From: Lotus japonicus
Taxonomy: Eukaryota > Streptophyta > Magnoliopsida > Fabales > Fabaceae
Assembly (NCBI RefSeq): GCF_012489685.1
Contig: NC_080043.1
Span: 61,063,920 to 61,127,919, forward strand
Direction: 5' to 3'
Length of the DNA: 64,000 nt
Made by a program: the position numbers and the translations under genes. A model generated the notes under the pieces. It had not been told where the DNA came from. It was given only the letters and a program-made list of their open reading frames with translations, and made no database searches. This document shows positions 44,676-57,114 of this stretch, piece by piece. Within the stretch, counting starts at the first letter, position 1; every line of letters starts with the position of its first letter.

Positions 44676-47600
44676 TGTAACACCCCGATTTCGGTGGCGT
44701 CACTTTAGTAACCAAAAAGAAAATAAAGCGGAAAAACGTGAATAATTTTTTTTTCGATATTGGTTTTAAGTAAATAAAAGACTTGTCGAAATAAAGACTC
44801 ATCGACGAAAGATTTACACAACTAATGTACAATATATTTACAGCCCCTGCTGTAAGTAGAGAACCACGTCACGAGTAACCTCCAGTGACGGGAAGTAGCC
44901 GAAAGTAGTGCCCGTAGGCAATATGTACAATACCAAGTGAAAGGTCAAGTGTTCGCAATACAGTCCTCCAAAATGAAAGTAGGTCAGCCGAAAACAGCCC
45001 GAAGACCTCCTAGTCCGACCAACTCTCTGTGATTTCCATAAAGAAAACCACACAAAAAGCTAACGGTCGGGAACCTACCCTGCCCCAAAATACGAACATG
45101 AAGACCAGAGCTATAACTCTACTCCTACCCTAATCCTGTCCAGAGGAGTACACCCCAGCACTCACAACTACATGCTAGCGTGATCATCGTCCGAATCAGA
45201 ATCCAGGACGACTAGGTCAATGTCTGTGACCATCCCTCCTCTCGCTGCTACTACAAGCTCCTGTTCTGGTCTCTCGGGTCTAGAACCCGAACCAAGGTCA
45301 GCAGCGACGGCAACAGTAGGTGAACTAGAGCCCAAAGAAGTCCCTCCCACAGGCTCCTCCTCCGAGGGGTCCTCGTCGTCAGAAGACGACGGTGGTAGTG
45401 GTGCTCCTACTCCGGTTCCGCAGTGTACGCCGGGTGGCAGGTTGAAGCTGACGGTGTAATGCCTCAGAACTCCCTCCGTCAAGTGTCCCAGACTGTCGAC
45501 ACGATCTTCCATTATTCTCCCCGAGTAGGTCGCTCTGTGGCCAGCGGGGTCGACCACCCAAGAGCCGGGGATCTTCTGATCTAACATCTCAAACCTAGTC
45601 CCCCCCGAAGGGTGGACCATCGTGAACCAATCCGGCATGAACATCTGACAAAAGGCGTAGTCCGCCCAAACACACACAGAAGGCGCGAGGGTCAACTCCA
45701 AAGAATTACATAAGTAATACACCCAGTAGGTAAAGATTAAAGAATAGCTACTTAGGCTTAGAAGTTTGTGATAGCATTATAAATTGTATAATTTCCAATG
45801 AATATAAATGACAAATAATGACAATTAGCATGTATCAAATAAGATTAACAAGTAACAATCACACTCGGCAACTAAGTCAGTATGCATGGTGCATGAATGA
45901 GATGCCGAGGAACAAGATGCAATCCGGAAGGATGGACACCATCGAGTCAGCCCTAACACCGGCCAAGGTGGGACCATTTCTGCTCGGGCGTCTCTTATAC
46001 CAAACAAAATGTAGTCATATCAGCAGTGAACCCGTAGGTCTGCCATTTCTGTCTGCTACTAAGAATCATCGTAGTGTTCTTATATGGAAATCCGGGTCTT
46101 AAGACCATTTTGAAATCCATCGAGGTCCGACTTCCTGCCGTGTATAAACCTCAAAATGTGTGAATGAATGCAACGTGATTAGCCAAACAACGTCTCCGAC
46201 CTCACTCGTCACGTCGTCACGTGTTCTAACTAACTTATTGTCTCTAAAAAGAATACCCTAAGGTAAAAGTCGATTCTGCGACAAAAGACAATTAAATATA
46301 AAAAGAGTGCAATCACTCATGATAACTTCTCGAGTCATCCGACTCATCTAATTCGATGGTCAAAACTGCTCAGCGAGCGAAGAGTAACAATGTACTTGGA
46401 AACTTATAGTTCCCTGACTTATCCTTTAGATAGTCCAATAAATAAACTTCTCATCGAGCAAAGAGTATAAAATACTCAGAAACTTGTTAGTTTTCCTAAA
46501 TCTTGGATTCGGCGACACTTCTCATTTTCCAAAGCTAATATCCAAACCCTAAGCTTTCATCTGAGATCGTTATTGTTCTTTAAAGGGTTCAGAGGTTGTT
46601 TAATGTATTATGAATTTTCCTTGTGAAATGGTTTTCCATTTAGTTTTGTCTCTAATCTTATGAGTTTAAAAGATCCCATAATCTCAATTAATTCCCAGAG
46701 AAGGTCTCGATCCACTATAAAATTACTAAGGGCCCGAACCTCGGTCCGTCCCGTCAACCTTTCCCAAAGTCTCATGATAAGTTCTGGCATAACTGCCCGT
46801 TTATCCTCTCTGACGTACAACAGATATATGTGTAATCTCATAATCGAAGTAACACAATCCAACAGTCATGGCACATATATCAACACATCCTAGATTAACC
46901 ATTTAGCACATAGCATGTGAATCAATATCAACACATCCTAGATTAACCACTTAGCACATAGCATGTGAATCAATCTCAAAAACAATTCAAGCGATAAATG
47001 ATTATCATTTGTCAGCCGTAGCCTCAGAAAACATTTTTCCTAGTCAAACACAATCAATTGCATAAACAATAAATCAAGTCGAATTCGTCGACACCTAAAG
47101 CATTATCTAGTATTCAGTGAGTATCCCTCACCTGTAACTCCTCCAGCGTGTTCCTTAAACTTTCCTTCACAACCTTCCTCTTCGGCTCCACAGAATTCCT
47201 CAAACGAACCTTAGAGCAAAATCACAGAATTCAATCACAATGAGTTAGAAACTCAGCAAACAATAAGTACTAAGGTTACACGAAGCATTATAAACTCCGA
47301 AGTACGATAATCTAACGTGTTAAGACAAGTTTTCGAAAAATAAAATTTTCCTCCCCCTATGGAGGTGCTCTCGGCCACACACACTAATTGTGTGCACCGA
47401 TTTTTCTTCGATCAAACTTGGTTCCTAGGCTATCATTAGTCGTAACTAAGGCGAATTAAAGCTCGGAAAAATTATCGGATCGAAAACTGTCGCAGGGGTA
47501 TTTTGGTCAATATTTTTAGCTCAGAATTTCAAAATTGGAATTTCGAAAAAAAATTGGATGGGGACGTCACCAACGACGTTTATGACAACTAATCCTACTA

Positions 47601-48711
47601 GCGCTAAGCTAAGTCTAGAGTTTTCAGCCTAAAGGATGAAACTTTGGCTCAAAATGGGTTTTTCAAGCAGAATTGGAATTCGGCGGCATTTCGGCAAAAT
47701 GTAATCCGCTAAACATGCTCTTGGGCATGCAGGGAATAAGTTTAGACAGAGAAATCGAGTTATTTGGACAGTTTTACAAAAAGCTCAAAACTTTGAGCAC
47801 AGAAAGACAGAGAAAAACGACGGAATTGACGATCAGAAGTGAGAGATAGCATTTATACCTCGATGTCTTCGAGTAGCAACGAACGGTGCAGCGATCGGGC
47901 AAGAAACGGCGAAAAACTTTTTCTTCCTCCTCCTCCGTTGGTGCTCGCGGGTTTGGGTTTGAAATGGTGAAGGGTTTTGAAAATTTTTCATTTTCTTGCT
48001 ATTTATAGGTTATGGAAAATGCGGAAAAATGAAAATTTCGCGATTCCGATTTTTCCTGCGCATTCCTCTGTGAATTCTAAGATAGGTTCTGGCGACAGAA
48101 TTCCAGAACTCAAAACAGGTTTCTTGGAATTAAGGCAAATGATCCAAAGTCGGTGTAAATCGATTTTACCCGAAAAACTACTTTTTGCAGTTGATGTCGG
48201 ATGAGAAAACTTCGTTCTGAAGAAAGATTAGAAACATCGAGAGAAATAGGGTACGCTTGTGGAATCTTTGTTTGAAGCTCCGAATAGAAAAAATCTTCAT
48301 CGTCCGTTGATTTTAGGGTTCTTGAACTATCAGGGATTTAGTTTCGGCAAACCTCTGAGAATTAGAATCGGATGTTCGTACGTTTCAGGGTTTCGTATCG
48401 AAATGCTTGTTTATAGAAGATTAAGAGAAGTTCTAACATTTCTCTGAAGATTTTTGGAATTAGTTTCCATCGTGTCTTTAAGTGTAAATTAATCGTTTAC
48501 GATCGCTCTCGTCCTAGGTATAAGCGAATACTACTTGCGCTATAACTTATATCGACTTTAATACTTTCCTTAGCCTTTTCCTGAACTTTCTCCTTCATTA
48601 ATTAATTCCATTCGATAAACTTGTTCAGGTTTTCCTTCACGTTACATCAAACTAATCGTTAATAGGAATTTTATTCGATTTATTCTAAGCTTTAAAAACT
48701 TGGGTCTCACA
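44676..48711 (-). mobile_element. G6: solo LTR, minus strand
   Basis: Plus-strand TGTAACACCCCG ... GGGTCTCACA (4036 bp) between TCTTC duplications (44671-44675, 48712-48716). On the minus strand it starts TGTGAGACCCAAG, close to G4. The LTR contains an intact copy of the acidic ORF. Confidence 0.88.
45168..45644 (-). CDS. LTR-encoded acidic protein, intact G6 copy
   Basis: 158 codons from ATG 45644, which follows ttttgtcag, to the stop at 45168. The frame is also open upstream to 45722, but the ATG after CAG is the one shared by the G1, G2 and 41456 copies. Sequence order: MPDWFTMVHPSGG, a DQK-IPGSWVVDP block, HRATY, MEDRVDSL, GVLRHY, FNLPPGVHCG, PPSSSDDEDPSEEE, an Ala/Gly/Ser/Pro linker, and DSDSDDDH near the end. 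Strongly acidic C-terminal half, no membrane segments. No known domain recognised. Conservation with G1 copies, whose surrounding LTR sequence is much more diverged, suggests selection on the protein. Expression unproven. Confidence 0.55.
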   Translation of the reverse strand: MFMPDWFTMVHPSGGTRFEMLDQKIPGSWVVDPAGHRATYSGRIMEDRVDSLGHLTEGVLRHYTVSFNLPPGVHCGTGVGAPLPPSSSDDEDPSEEEPVGGTSLGSSSPTVAVAADLGSGSRPERPEQELVVAARGGMVTDIDLVVLDSDSDDDHASM

Positions 48712-48716
48712 TCTTC

Positions 48717-50679
48717 AAGTGAGAACATGTTAATTCGATTTTTTATTTTCTAAAGTTCTCAAATAAGTACATGAAGACAGTGATGGTGTGAAAGTAATTC
48801 TAGCTTTCTTTACTAATTTTCCTTCTTCTCTACATATGCATTTTATAATTTTCTTATTATTGGTTGAAATGCATACTATTTTAGCAAAAATTTGAAGGAA
48901 TTTTAAATCTCTAGATGCAATCTTGCTTGAAAGTAAACCAACTCCAATGTTGTGCTTATATTAGAACATGTTTATCTTATTTCTGTGTTATTCTATTCAT
49001 ATTCAATTTTAACTTATCTGGATACATTTTGGTTCATATCAAACTTGAAGTGTTCCTTCAAGTGATCCTACCTCTGGTGCTATGTTTCAGAAAAGTGAGA
49101 AGTGGTGCAAGATTTTAAAATGGTTAATGTGTAAGGTGTCTTTTGTTGAGAACTCAACAACCTACTTTTAATTTTGCTTAAAGTGTCTTTAAGAGCAAGC
49201 TACAAAGCCTATTGGTAATGCTCTTTATTAAGATTCTTTGAGTAAGTTTTTGAGTTTTCATGAGTTACATTTTAGCTTTATGTTATGTTTATCTTTCCCT
49301 ATCTTGGGTTGCAATTAAGAGATTTTTTGGTGTGTTTGCTTTCCCTTAAGGTTTTTTTGTTGAGTCTTGGCCTATATTCTTCCATTAGTGCTTTTTTATG
49401 CTTTCCTCATTTGATTAGTTGATAGGTTATGAATAATAATATTGCTTATTTTGATACTTGCCAATAAGAGTAAAAAAACAATTTCTTATTGTCAGTTTTA
49501 TTTCCTACTTTTAATATTGGTTAAACTGTCTTTAAGAGTCAGTTACAAAGTCTAATGTTATTGCACTTTATTAGGAGACATTAGTGAGCTCTTGGGTTGC
49601 CAATAACTATTAAAAATAATTGCTTATTGTCAGTTTTATTTTCTACTTTTAACCTTGGTTAAAGTGTCTTTAAGAGTCTGTTACAAAGTCTAATGTTTTT
49701 GCACTTTATTAGGGGTCATTGATTAAGCTTCATGGTTGCCAATGACTGTTAAAAATAATTTCTCATTGTCAGTTTAGTTTCCTGCTTTAAATCTTGGTTA
49801 AAGTTTCTTTGAGAGTTAGTTACAAAGTCTAATGTTATTGCTCTTTATTAGGTGTTTTTGAGTAGGCTTTTTGGGTTTCCGGGAGGTACATTTTAGCTCT
49901 ATAATATAGCACCTTCAGTAAGAGGTAATGATTACGCAATGAGTCTCCGCATTTCATTCATAGGTCGACACGTTATTGAGTTGTTTCCATTTCATACAAC
50001 TTCTCCCTTGATGAAACATATTTCGTAGTGGGTTTTGAAGTGGCAAGGTTTGCAAAAGAAAGTGTTGATCTTCGCTAGATGATAGTTGTAGAGTGGTTTG
50101 AAAGCTACTTGATTGAAAATGGTTATTAAAGCTCTAATGCTGAACTTATCAAACTTTTGAAAAGAAAAGGAGTAATCCTTTATTTAGTTATCTTTTTGTT
50201 TCATATTTGTATTTCATTTAATCTACTATATGATGGCATTGTATGATCAACTTTAAAATTATTTAAATTAGTTTTTTCTAAGTTGACACCCAAATGCCAT
50301 ATCGGATTGGTAAAAGCTAAGGTGAGACAACAACTCATGAAACATGGTAGAGAAGTTATGAGAAGCAATTTGGATCCCATAAAAAATATGAAATAAACTT
50401 GAACGAATAAAAAATTAGTGGTTGTTAAAGTTACTGTTATACCCCTTCCTCATATTACTATTATATCTCTTCCTCTTTTATGTCTTCCCATGGTTACCAT
50501 ACCCCTTCTCTTCTTATATTTCGCTATGAAAACGTCTTGACCCATTCAACATGGCCAGAAACTCGCTAGAGACCAAAGTTCAAGCCACAAAGACTTTCCT
50601 TACGAACATTTTCACATGCAGCTGCAATACATATATAAATATAAGTATGATAATACGTTAGCGAAGATATGTCAAACGA
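48717..50679. other. Intergenic region with degenerate satellite
   Basis: AT-rich, no recognisable gene. Contains the ~140-bp repeats at 49140-49930. Remaining ORFs (for example 48915-49118) show no domain. Confidence 0.45.
49140..49930. repeat. ~140-bp tandem repeat, degenerate
   Basis: Units containing ttaaa-tgtctttaagag, gttacaaagtctaatgtt and ctttattagg begin at about 49178, 49521, 49659 and 49799. The last three have a 138-140-bp period; the first is separated by a larger gap. Confidence 0.7.
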
Positions 50680-50753
50680 TAGTCACGCACCACGAGCAGG
50701 ATTAGTCGAGGTGCGAGACAGTTGTCCTTGACACCCGTTGTAATAACAAAAAA
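50680..50753 (+). mobile_element. SINE 3' remnant
   Basis: ggattagtcgaggtgcgaga followed by gacaccc and an A-rich end resembles the 3' body of a common plant tRNA-derived SINE. The tRNA head is not recognisable, so it is 5'-truncated or too diverged. Confidence 0.4.
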
Positions 50754-51779
50754 AATATACCGGGCAAAAATATTATGCATTAATGAATAGTAAGGAAGTA
50801 ATTAAATTATTTCATTATATGAAAATGATAAGGCACTAAAATTTTACAAGTAATTAAATTATTTGAAAAAATATTCAAATTTATATTTACTTATATCTAA
50901 AATTAATTTTATTATATTAATTCATAAATTTTCTTTTAATGAACATGATAAAAATAACACTAATTTAAAAAAAAAACACAGTATTAACAAAAATGAATAT
51001 CCACGTGCAACACATATCACAATAGATCCAGACCTGGTCCCTACATCATTTTCATTACATGGACATTGACAGCCACCATGGAGCCTCAAGTATGATGTGC
51101 TTTTTAAAATTTAAAACTAAACATATTCTTTGGGGTAGCTTTAGTAATTATTGCAAAGTCTTTGTGAGTAGTAAAGAAGTAAAATTTAATTGGTAGCTTC
51201 AAATGTAAAGAATTTCATGGGTGGTTTAAGGGTAAACCACATTTTTTAACCATATAATATTATTTTTTATTCGACAGTGTAGATCGCTTACCTGTTACTT
51301 GAGTATAAATTGAGAAAATAGAATTTAGAGTCATTTTTATATTAACAAGCCTATTCACATTTAACCTAAACTAACAACGCATATACAACACAGACCACCA
51401 CCCAAGGAGAGGGAGGCAGACTTAACACATGTACTTTTATGAATGTTTTATGAAATCAATATCATTAAGTAATAGATTATCCACTATAATAATTGATCAT
51501 ATTCCCAAATGAATGAAAGTGTGTGCTAAACCGGGCATATTCAAGAAGAACGAATGTAGTATATGATAATCAAGCATACTCATAGCCAAACGAGTGTAAC
51601 GACTGAAATTTATTGATTTTACATTAATTACCTTTGTACGATAATTAAAAACTCACAACATAAATAATAACATATTTGTTTACAAATGATTGAATAGATA
51701 TGAAAAGTCATAAATTGAGCATTTAGGAAAACAACGACAAAAAGATTAAAAAAAGAGATACCCGAAAAAACAAAAACAA
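50754..51779. other. AT-rich sequence with an older Helitron-like tail
   Basis: 50830-51010 aligns by eye with the Helitron tail at 51780-51913 (cttatatctaaaat, then an A-rich stretch, then ccacgtgcaac), but its hairpin and CTAG have decayed. The rest shows nothing recognisable. Confidence 0.35.
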
Positions 51780-51913
51780 ACATTCAGTAAAAAACATCCA
51801 AATTTATGATTTCTTATATCTAAAATAAATTTTGTTCTTTTAATCCGTAAAATATCTTTAAAAAAATAACACAAAAAATAAAATAAATACGATGCACGGG
51901 TAAAAAGTACTAG
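51780..51913 (+). mobile_element. Helitron 3' tail, eroded
   Basis: gatgcacgggtaaaaag then CTAG at 51910-51913 followed by T, closely matching the tail of the Helitron at 2090-2118. The left arm of the hairpin is lost. The 5' end is unknown. Confidence 0.5.
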
Positions 51914-52379
51914 TAATATATAATATATTAGGTTTTGGTTAGTTGAGGGAGGAGGTGATATCTAAATCTAAATCTAAATACAATATAAAAGAGAACCTAT
52001 AAGAAGGAAATTTTTGACACTTGACATCCATTGAGAGTGGTTTCAGCCATTTTTTGAAGAATTAAAATAATGAAAAAGAAAATATTATTACCACTTTTGG
52101 AAACTTGAGAGTGGCATCCTTGCTATTTGTATTTTTATTGGAGGGTAACCATGTAATAGCACCTACAATTTTAATAATTTTCGAATTATTTTAAAGCTTT
52201 ATTTTGACTAACATTAATTGTTAATTTATATTTACTTTCCACTACCTACTTCTACACCAATCACATTAAACAAATTAAACTATTTTAAAAAACTGAGTAT
52301 TTATATTTAATTCCACCACTAATGTAGCCAATAAGATAATAGTCGGTGTGGTGAGTGGAAATAAAAATCTGTTGAAGAT

Positions 52380-55300
52380 TGTTTGAGATTCATCCTCTCA
52401 CCTCCCAATGCTGCTCTCACCTCGGTACTAATCAACCTCCCACCTCTCCCACTCATCCTTTCAAATTTCTACAGCTTGCTTTTCAAAATTTGATTTTGAA
52501 GGAACTCAAATACCCAATTTGTCTCCTTATCTATTCAGATTCAGGTTCAAATTCTCTCTCTCTCTCTCTCTCTCTCGCCTCAACTCTCTCCTCCGCTCCC
52601 AACTCTCACCACCGCCGATTCACCCTCCAAGCCCCAATCCCCCTCTCTATGGCCCACCCGCGCCCCCTATGAGCTCCGACACCGCAGGTGCCTTGGCAAG
52701 ATCCTTCATTCTACATGGAACTCTTTCTGGAAAACTTCTCCCAAATTTCCCCAGACCCTCCTCTCCCCTCTCGCAATTCACCATTTCAGATTCCACAAAT
52801 TTCAAATAGATGCTTAACCAAGTAGCTTCTTCATTGTCGTCACATTCGCCGAGTCGTTTTTTCTTTTATTATTTATGTAAGTAAAAACATGATTACTTGC
52901 TATTATAATCATTGATCCTTCCTTGCAATTGGTACTCAAACTTGAGTGTGTAAAATTAGATTGATTTTTTATGTATTTATGTTGTGTGTTATGGTAATAA
53001 TTTATTCTGATTTGTACTGCAGCACAAATTGGGGAGAGGCCATCGCGAGCAGTTCATAACAATAACGGGAGCTAGGTAATCTCATAGTTGGCAATGATTT
53101 TGTTTGATGGAAGACCTTGAATTGAATTGATTACTTTGTTTGTTTAGTATTGACTGGGGATCACGTGATCATTGTGGGCATAGTTATATTCTCTATGTCA
53201 ATTATGTTTTACTTAAGACAACATCATTCATCTTGAAATTACATTTTAGTTTTGTTCCTGTTATTTTCTACTTCAGCTGAATTATTCAAATTTGTTTCTC
53301 AAGTGCATAGATCTCTTCCTGCATCTATGCTCTCCATTCTTAAAACTTGGAGGCCTTTCTTTTGAATCCCCTCAGATATGTTTTCTTTTTAGGCGGTGCT
53401 ATATATTTGGCATGCGCCTTGAGCCCAACTAGCTGACAATGAAGCATGGTCGATGTCTCACTTGGAGAGGTTGCACAGATAAGATTTTCTATTGTACTCA
53501 GAATCAAGGTTTGATTGCTTTTCCATTTTGAGGCCACAAGGCTTTAGATATTCTATTTTAATTTCTCCATTTTTTTGGCTTTTGGCAGGCTGATTCATGA
53601 ATCATACATTTTGACAGGTTATCTTTTATGTGTATCATCAAGTTTTAGTGAAAACTCTAATGACCTGAGAATTTTTTTTGTAGCATCAAGTTTTAGTGAA
53701 AACTCTAAGTTCATCAAGGGCTGCTAGATAGGAAGCAGAGTCACCGGGCAACAAGGTAATATCTTAATTCAATTGTATTCAGGGTAAAAATCTTCCATAA
53801 TTGGCTTGATTCACTTTACTGTGACACTGTTTAGATCATCACTGAAAATGAAAAAGAATCTGAAAATGGTATTTTGTTCTCTCTTTTTTTAAGTCTCATG
53901 TTGATAATTGTGTAATCATTCACTTCCTCTTTAATGTACTGTAGAGGGTGAGTTATTAATTGAGTTTGGCTTCCCGGAATAAAAATATCATGTCGGCAAT
54001 GGCATGATATTACATGTGATAGCTATGGGAGATTTATATGCCTTTAGTGGAGAGTTTAGTGTTTGAGTCTAGAAGACTATTTCCCAATGTTGGTTAGTCT
54101 TTGGAACTAGGATTCATGCTTAAGTTAGGAAGTGAAAAATGAACTCCATTCCATGGCATTTCTTTGTAGCAACCTCTACCTGTCACGGTTCTAATTGATT
54201 GATGCCTGCGACATTGTCTTTAAGGTTCTTTTGCATTTTTATGGTCTCTTTCATGTTTCTCTTTAAACAGCAGAGGTTCAAAAGATAGGTAATAGATATC
54301 ATGTTTAATTGTGAATCTGTTCCAGCTTTCCAAATATGTGAGATGTGCTTTGATTTTAGCATACAATGGAATGATGCTTGCAATGCTTGCAAATTCATCG
54401 TATATAGACAAAGAGACATTGTGGATGATGATGTGGACTAACTAAGTAACAAAACTTTTGTATTCCTTCTTTGCAGGAACAGAAAACTAGAGCATAACTA
54501 TTACTGTTTGCTTATTAATTTACTTATAGTAGTATGTTTGTAATGGGGTATTTTGGTTTCTAAAAATTAAAAGGGGGGGTGGGTGGTTGTTATATTTTAT
54601 CATTACTTTGAAACTAGCTAGCTTCTTTTCTTTTGGTTTGAGAAATGCTTGCAATGATATCCCTCAATCTAAATTCTAAGATCAGTCCCAATTCATTTGA
54701 ATTAATGCCATTAAATAACAAGGCCATTGGTACTGATTTTCTACTCTTAAATGTAAAAGTTGAAGACCCCGGTAAAGCCATCTTATATGTTGTCATAATA
54801 TTCTTATGTTTTAACAGTAAAAAGAAAGGAAGATAATTGATGATACTGGTGACTATGAGGTAAGATTTTCAGTTTGCTTCTCTCATAATATTATTTAATG
54901 TAAGGGGAACCTATGTCGATTTGTATGACAATATTTAAAAAACAAAGTTTCCTTATTAGAAGAGGAATATTGTGTAATGTATTTTAAGCTTATCACTTGA
55001 ATAGAGCCTTATAGATTCTCACTTGGATAGAGGGAAGAGACTTTGGAAAAATGGATGGAAAGAATAAGACTCTCTGCTACTTAATCTTTGCTAGGCTATT
55101 TGTAATAGCATTCCAATGTTATTATAGTTCCATTTATATATTGTCAACTGGATCCATTTTTCTGTCTATATTGTAAATCACTTTTTATGTTTAATTTTCA
55201 AGACAGTTTAGTCCAGAAAAATAATCCATATGTTTGTTGTTGTCGCAGGTGGTGATTTCACTAAGTTGGAGGCTTTATGATTTGGTGCAAGAATTCCTTG

Positions 55301-55400
55301 GTAGAGGAGGCTGTAATATAGAGTTAGAGAGAATCCACGATTTGAATTATTTTTACTGGATATGTATGTCGCATATATGAAAGCGTGTATTTTTTGTTTT
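52380..55400 (+). other. Candidate decayed or noncoding spliced locus
   Basis: A GC-richer start with a (CT)n tract (52551-52576) and a short ATG ORF (52670-52807, 45 codons) is followed by exon-like blocks bounded by plausible splice sites: donor 52877, acceptor to 53023-53075, acceptor 53684-53755, and a block ending at donor 54860 joined in phase to one starting 55249. The last two read IIDDTGDYE and then SWRLYDLVQEFLG up to a TGA near 55380. Several blocks have stops, so it may be a pseudogene or noncoding RNA. Family not recognised. Confidence 0.3.
52551..52576. repeat. (CT)n microsatellite
   Basis: About 13 uninterrupted tc units, in the presumed 5' region of the candidate spliced locus. 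Confidence 0.9.
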
Positions 55401-55567
55401 ATGTGGGTGATGTTGAGTTGATCCTAGATTTATTCAAAGGATATTTGTCATATCTGTATACAGTTCTATTACATTACCTATCCAATAAGAAGTGTGCTCT
55501 CATGGATATTCAATATTGGTTTAACTAAAATGTTTAGATGCCCATGGATGGTTTGTTACAACCTATC

Positions 55568-56322
55568 TCTAACGGACTGTTTGGTTTGAGGGGAAGGAAA
55601 GAAAAAGATTGCAAGAGGAAAGGAAGCACACATTCCAAAATCCTTTCCTTCATTTGGTTTAGAAGAAAGGATGGAGGGAAGGAAGAATCTTGGTGGGACC
55701 CACTCGACAAAACTTTCCTCCCAAATTGGACGGAAACCTTAGCAAAGCTACACAATTTTGTACAAAGTCCCTAATGCCCTCCAATCAACTCAAATTATAA
55801 TTATTGTAAAGTGGGAACAAAAGTAATATTTACGTTAGTCTTTAAAAAAAACTTTAAACGGAATTTTTAATTTTTTTTTGAAAAGAGGAATTTTTAAAAT
55901 AGATACTACTGTATCGTTAATATAAAATGAAGTTCGTTTTAAAATTATTAAATATATTAACATGAATATTATTTACATTTATATATTTTTTTTTTGAACT
56001 CACATTTATATTTTCAAATGAAAACTGTTTTAATGAAAAATATATCATGGCATAATAAATATATCCGAAATGACGTCTATTAATTTTATAAAAATTAATT
56101 AATTACTAATATTTAACTATATTTTAAATATATTGTTTCAAAAGAGATTAGGATATTTATGTCATTTCATAAGCACACACTTTTCTTTTCACCCACCTTT
56201 TCTTTTCCTTTCTTTAAAACCAAACAGCCTGAATAATCCTCTCACATTCCATTCCCTTTATTTCCTTTTCCTTTCCTTTCTTTTCTTTTATTTTTTTTCA
56301 CAACCAAACAAAGCATAAGGTT
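55568..56322. mobile_element. Foldback/MITE-like repeat
   Basis: Left end gactgtttggtttgagg and right end ...cacaaccaaacaaagc form imperfect inverted termini built on TGTTTGGTT. The purine-rich left part is mirrored by a pyrimidine-rich right part. No transposase. Target duplication not identified, so class uncertain. Confidence 0.4.
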
Positions 56323-57114
56323 GTTTCTATTTGATAAGCAAGCCAATCGAGTGTTCTGTTTTTACAGGTAGAGGATGTTTTATTTTTGTTGAATAGAGGT
56401 TGAGAATTGTTAATTTTGATATAAAAATAATGTTTGGGTGTTACTTTTTTCGGTCAATAGAAAGAACCTTAGACTTTAGACCAAATATTAATGCATTCAC
56501 AATTTTCATCCCCAAATTGTATCAAATTTTTGATCTTCAAAATCTCAATAAATTATAATAAAAACTTGCTTACATTGATAGGCAAACAGAAGCCGAGTTA
56601 CGGAAAATGAGGTTTTGCTGGTGCAAATAATTGCTGGTAGAAACTCTAAAAGAGGAAGGTTTTCAATTAAATTATATAAATAAAATACTGTTTGTATATG
56701 AGCGTATTGATACATTAATCAGATGGTAAATATTTATGCTAACTGAAATACTAACTTTTTTATTAATTTCAAATAAACTTCTTAAAAATTAAAATTTGAT
56801 AGTTTTGTAACTATTTCAGCATAGGAAATTAGGAATAATTATTCTGATTTTTAAGTATTATTGTAATATTATATAATATTCTAATCTTATTAATTTTCAC
56901 TTTTTAAAATTTCTTCCTATTTTGACCGGAAAGAACTTTTAATTATTATTATTGTTGTCAATAATTTATAAAGAAATATCTTCTTTTGCTAACTAAGATG
57001 TCGTGCAATTTTCCACGGTATCTATCAGTCATTTTCGATAAAATTTTCTACATATGTATATGCTATATGCTATTTTGAGACTTTTTAAATGATTTTAAGG
57101 GAATATATAAAAAG
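56323..57114. other. AT-rich intergenic region
   Basis: No recognisable gene or repeat up to the start of the pararetrovirus segment at ~57115. Confidence 0.4.

Noticed and set aside
52519..52809. 96-codon ORF as a host protein
   Set aside because: Much of it is read from the (CT)n tract and Pro-rich low-complexity sequence; only the ATG at 52670 is mentioned as a possibility.
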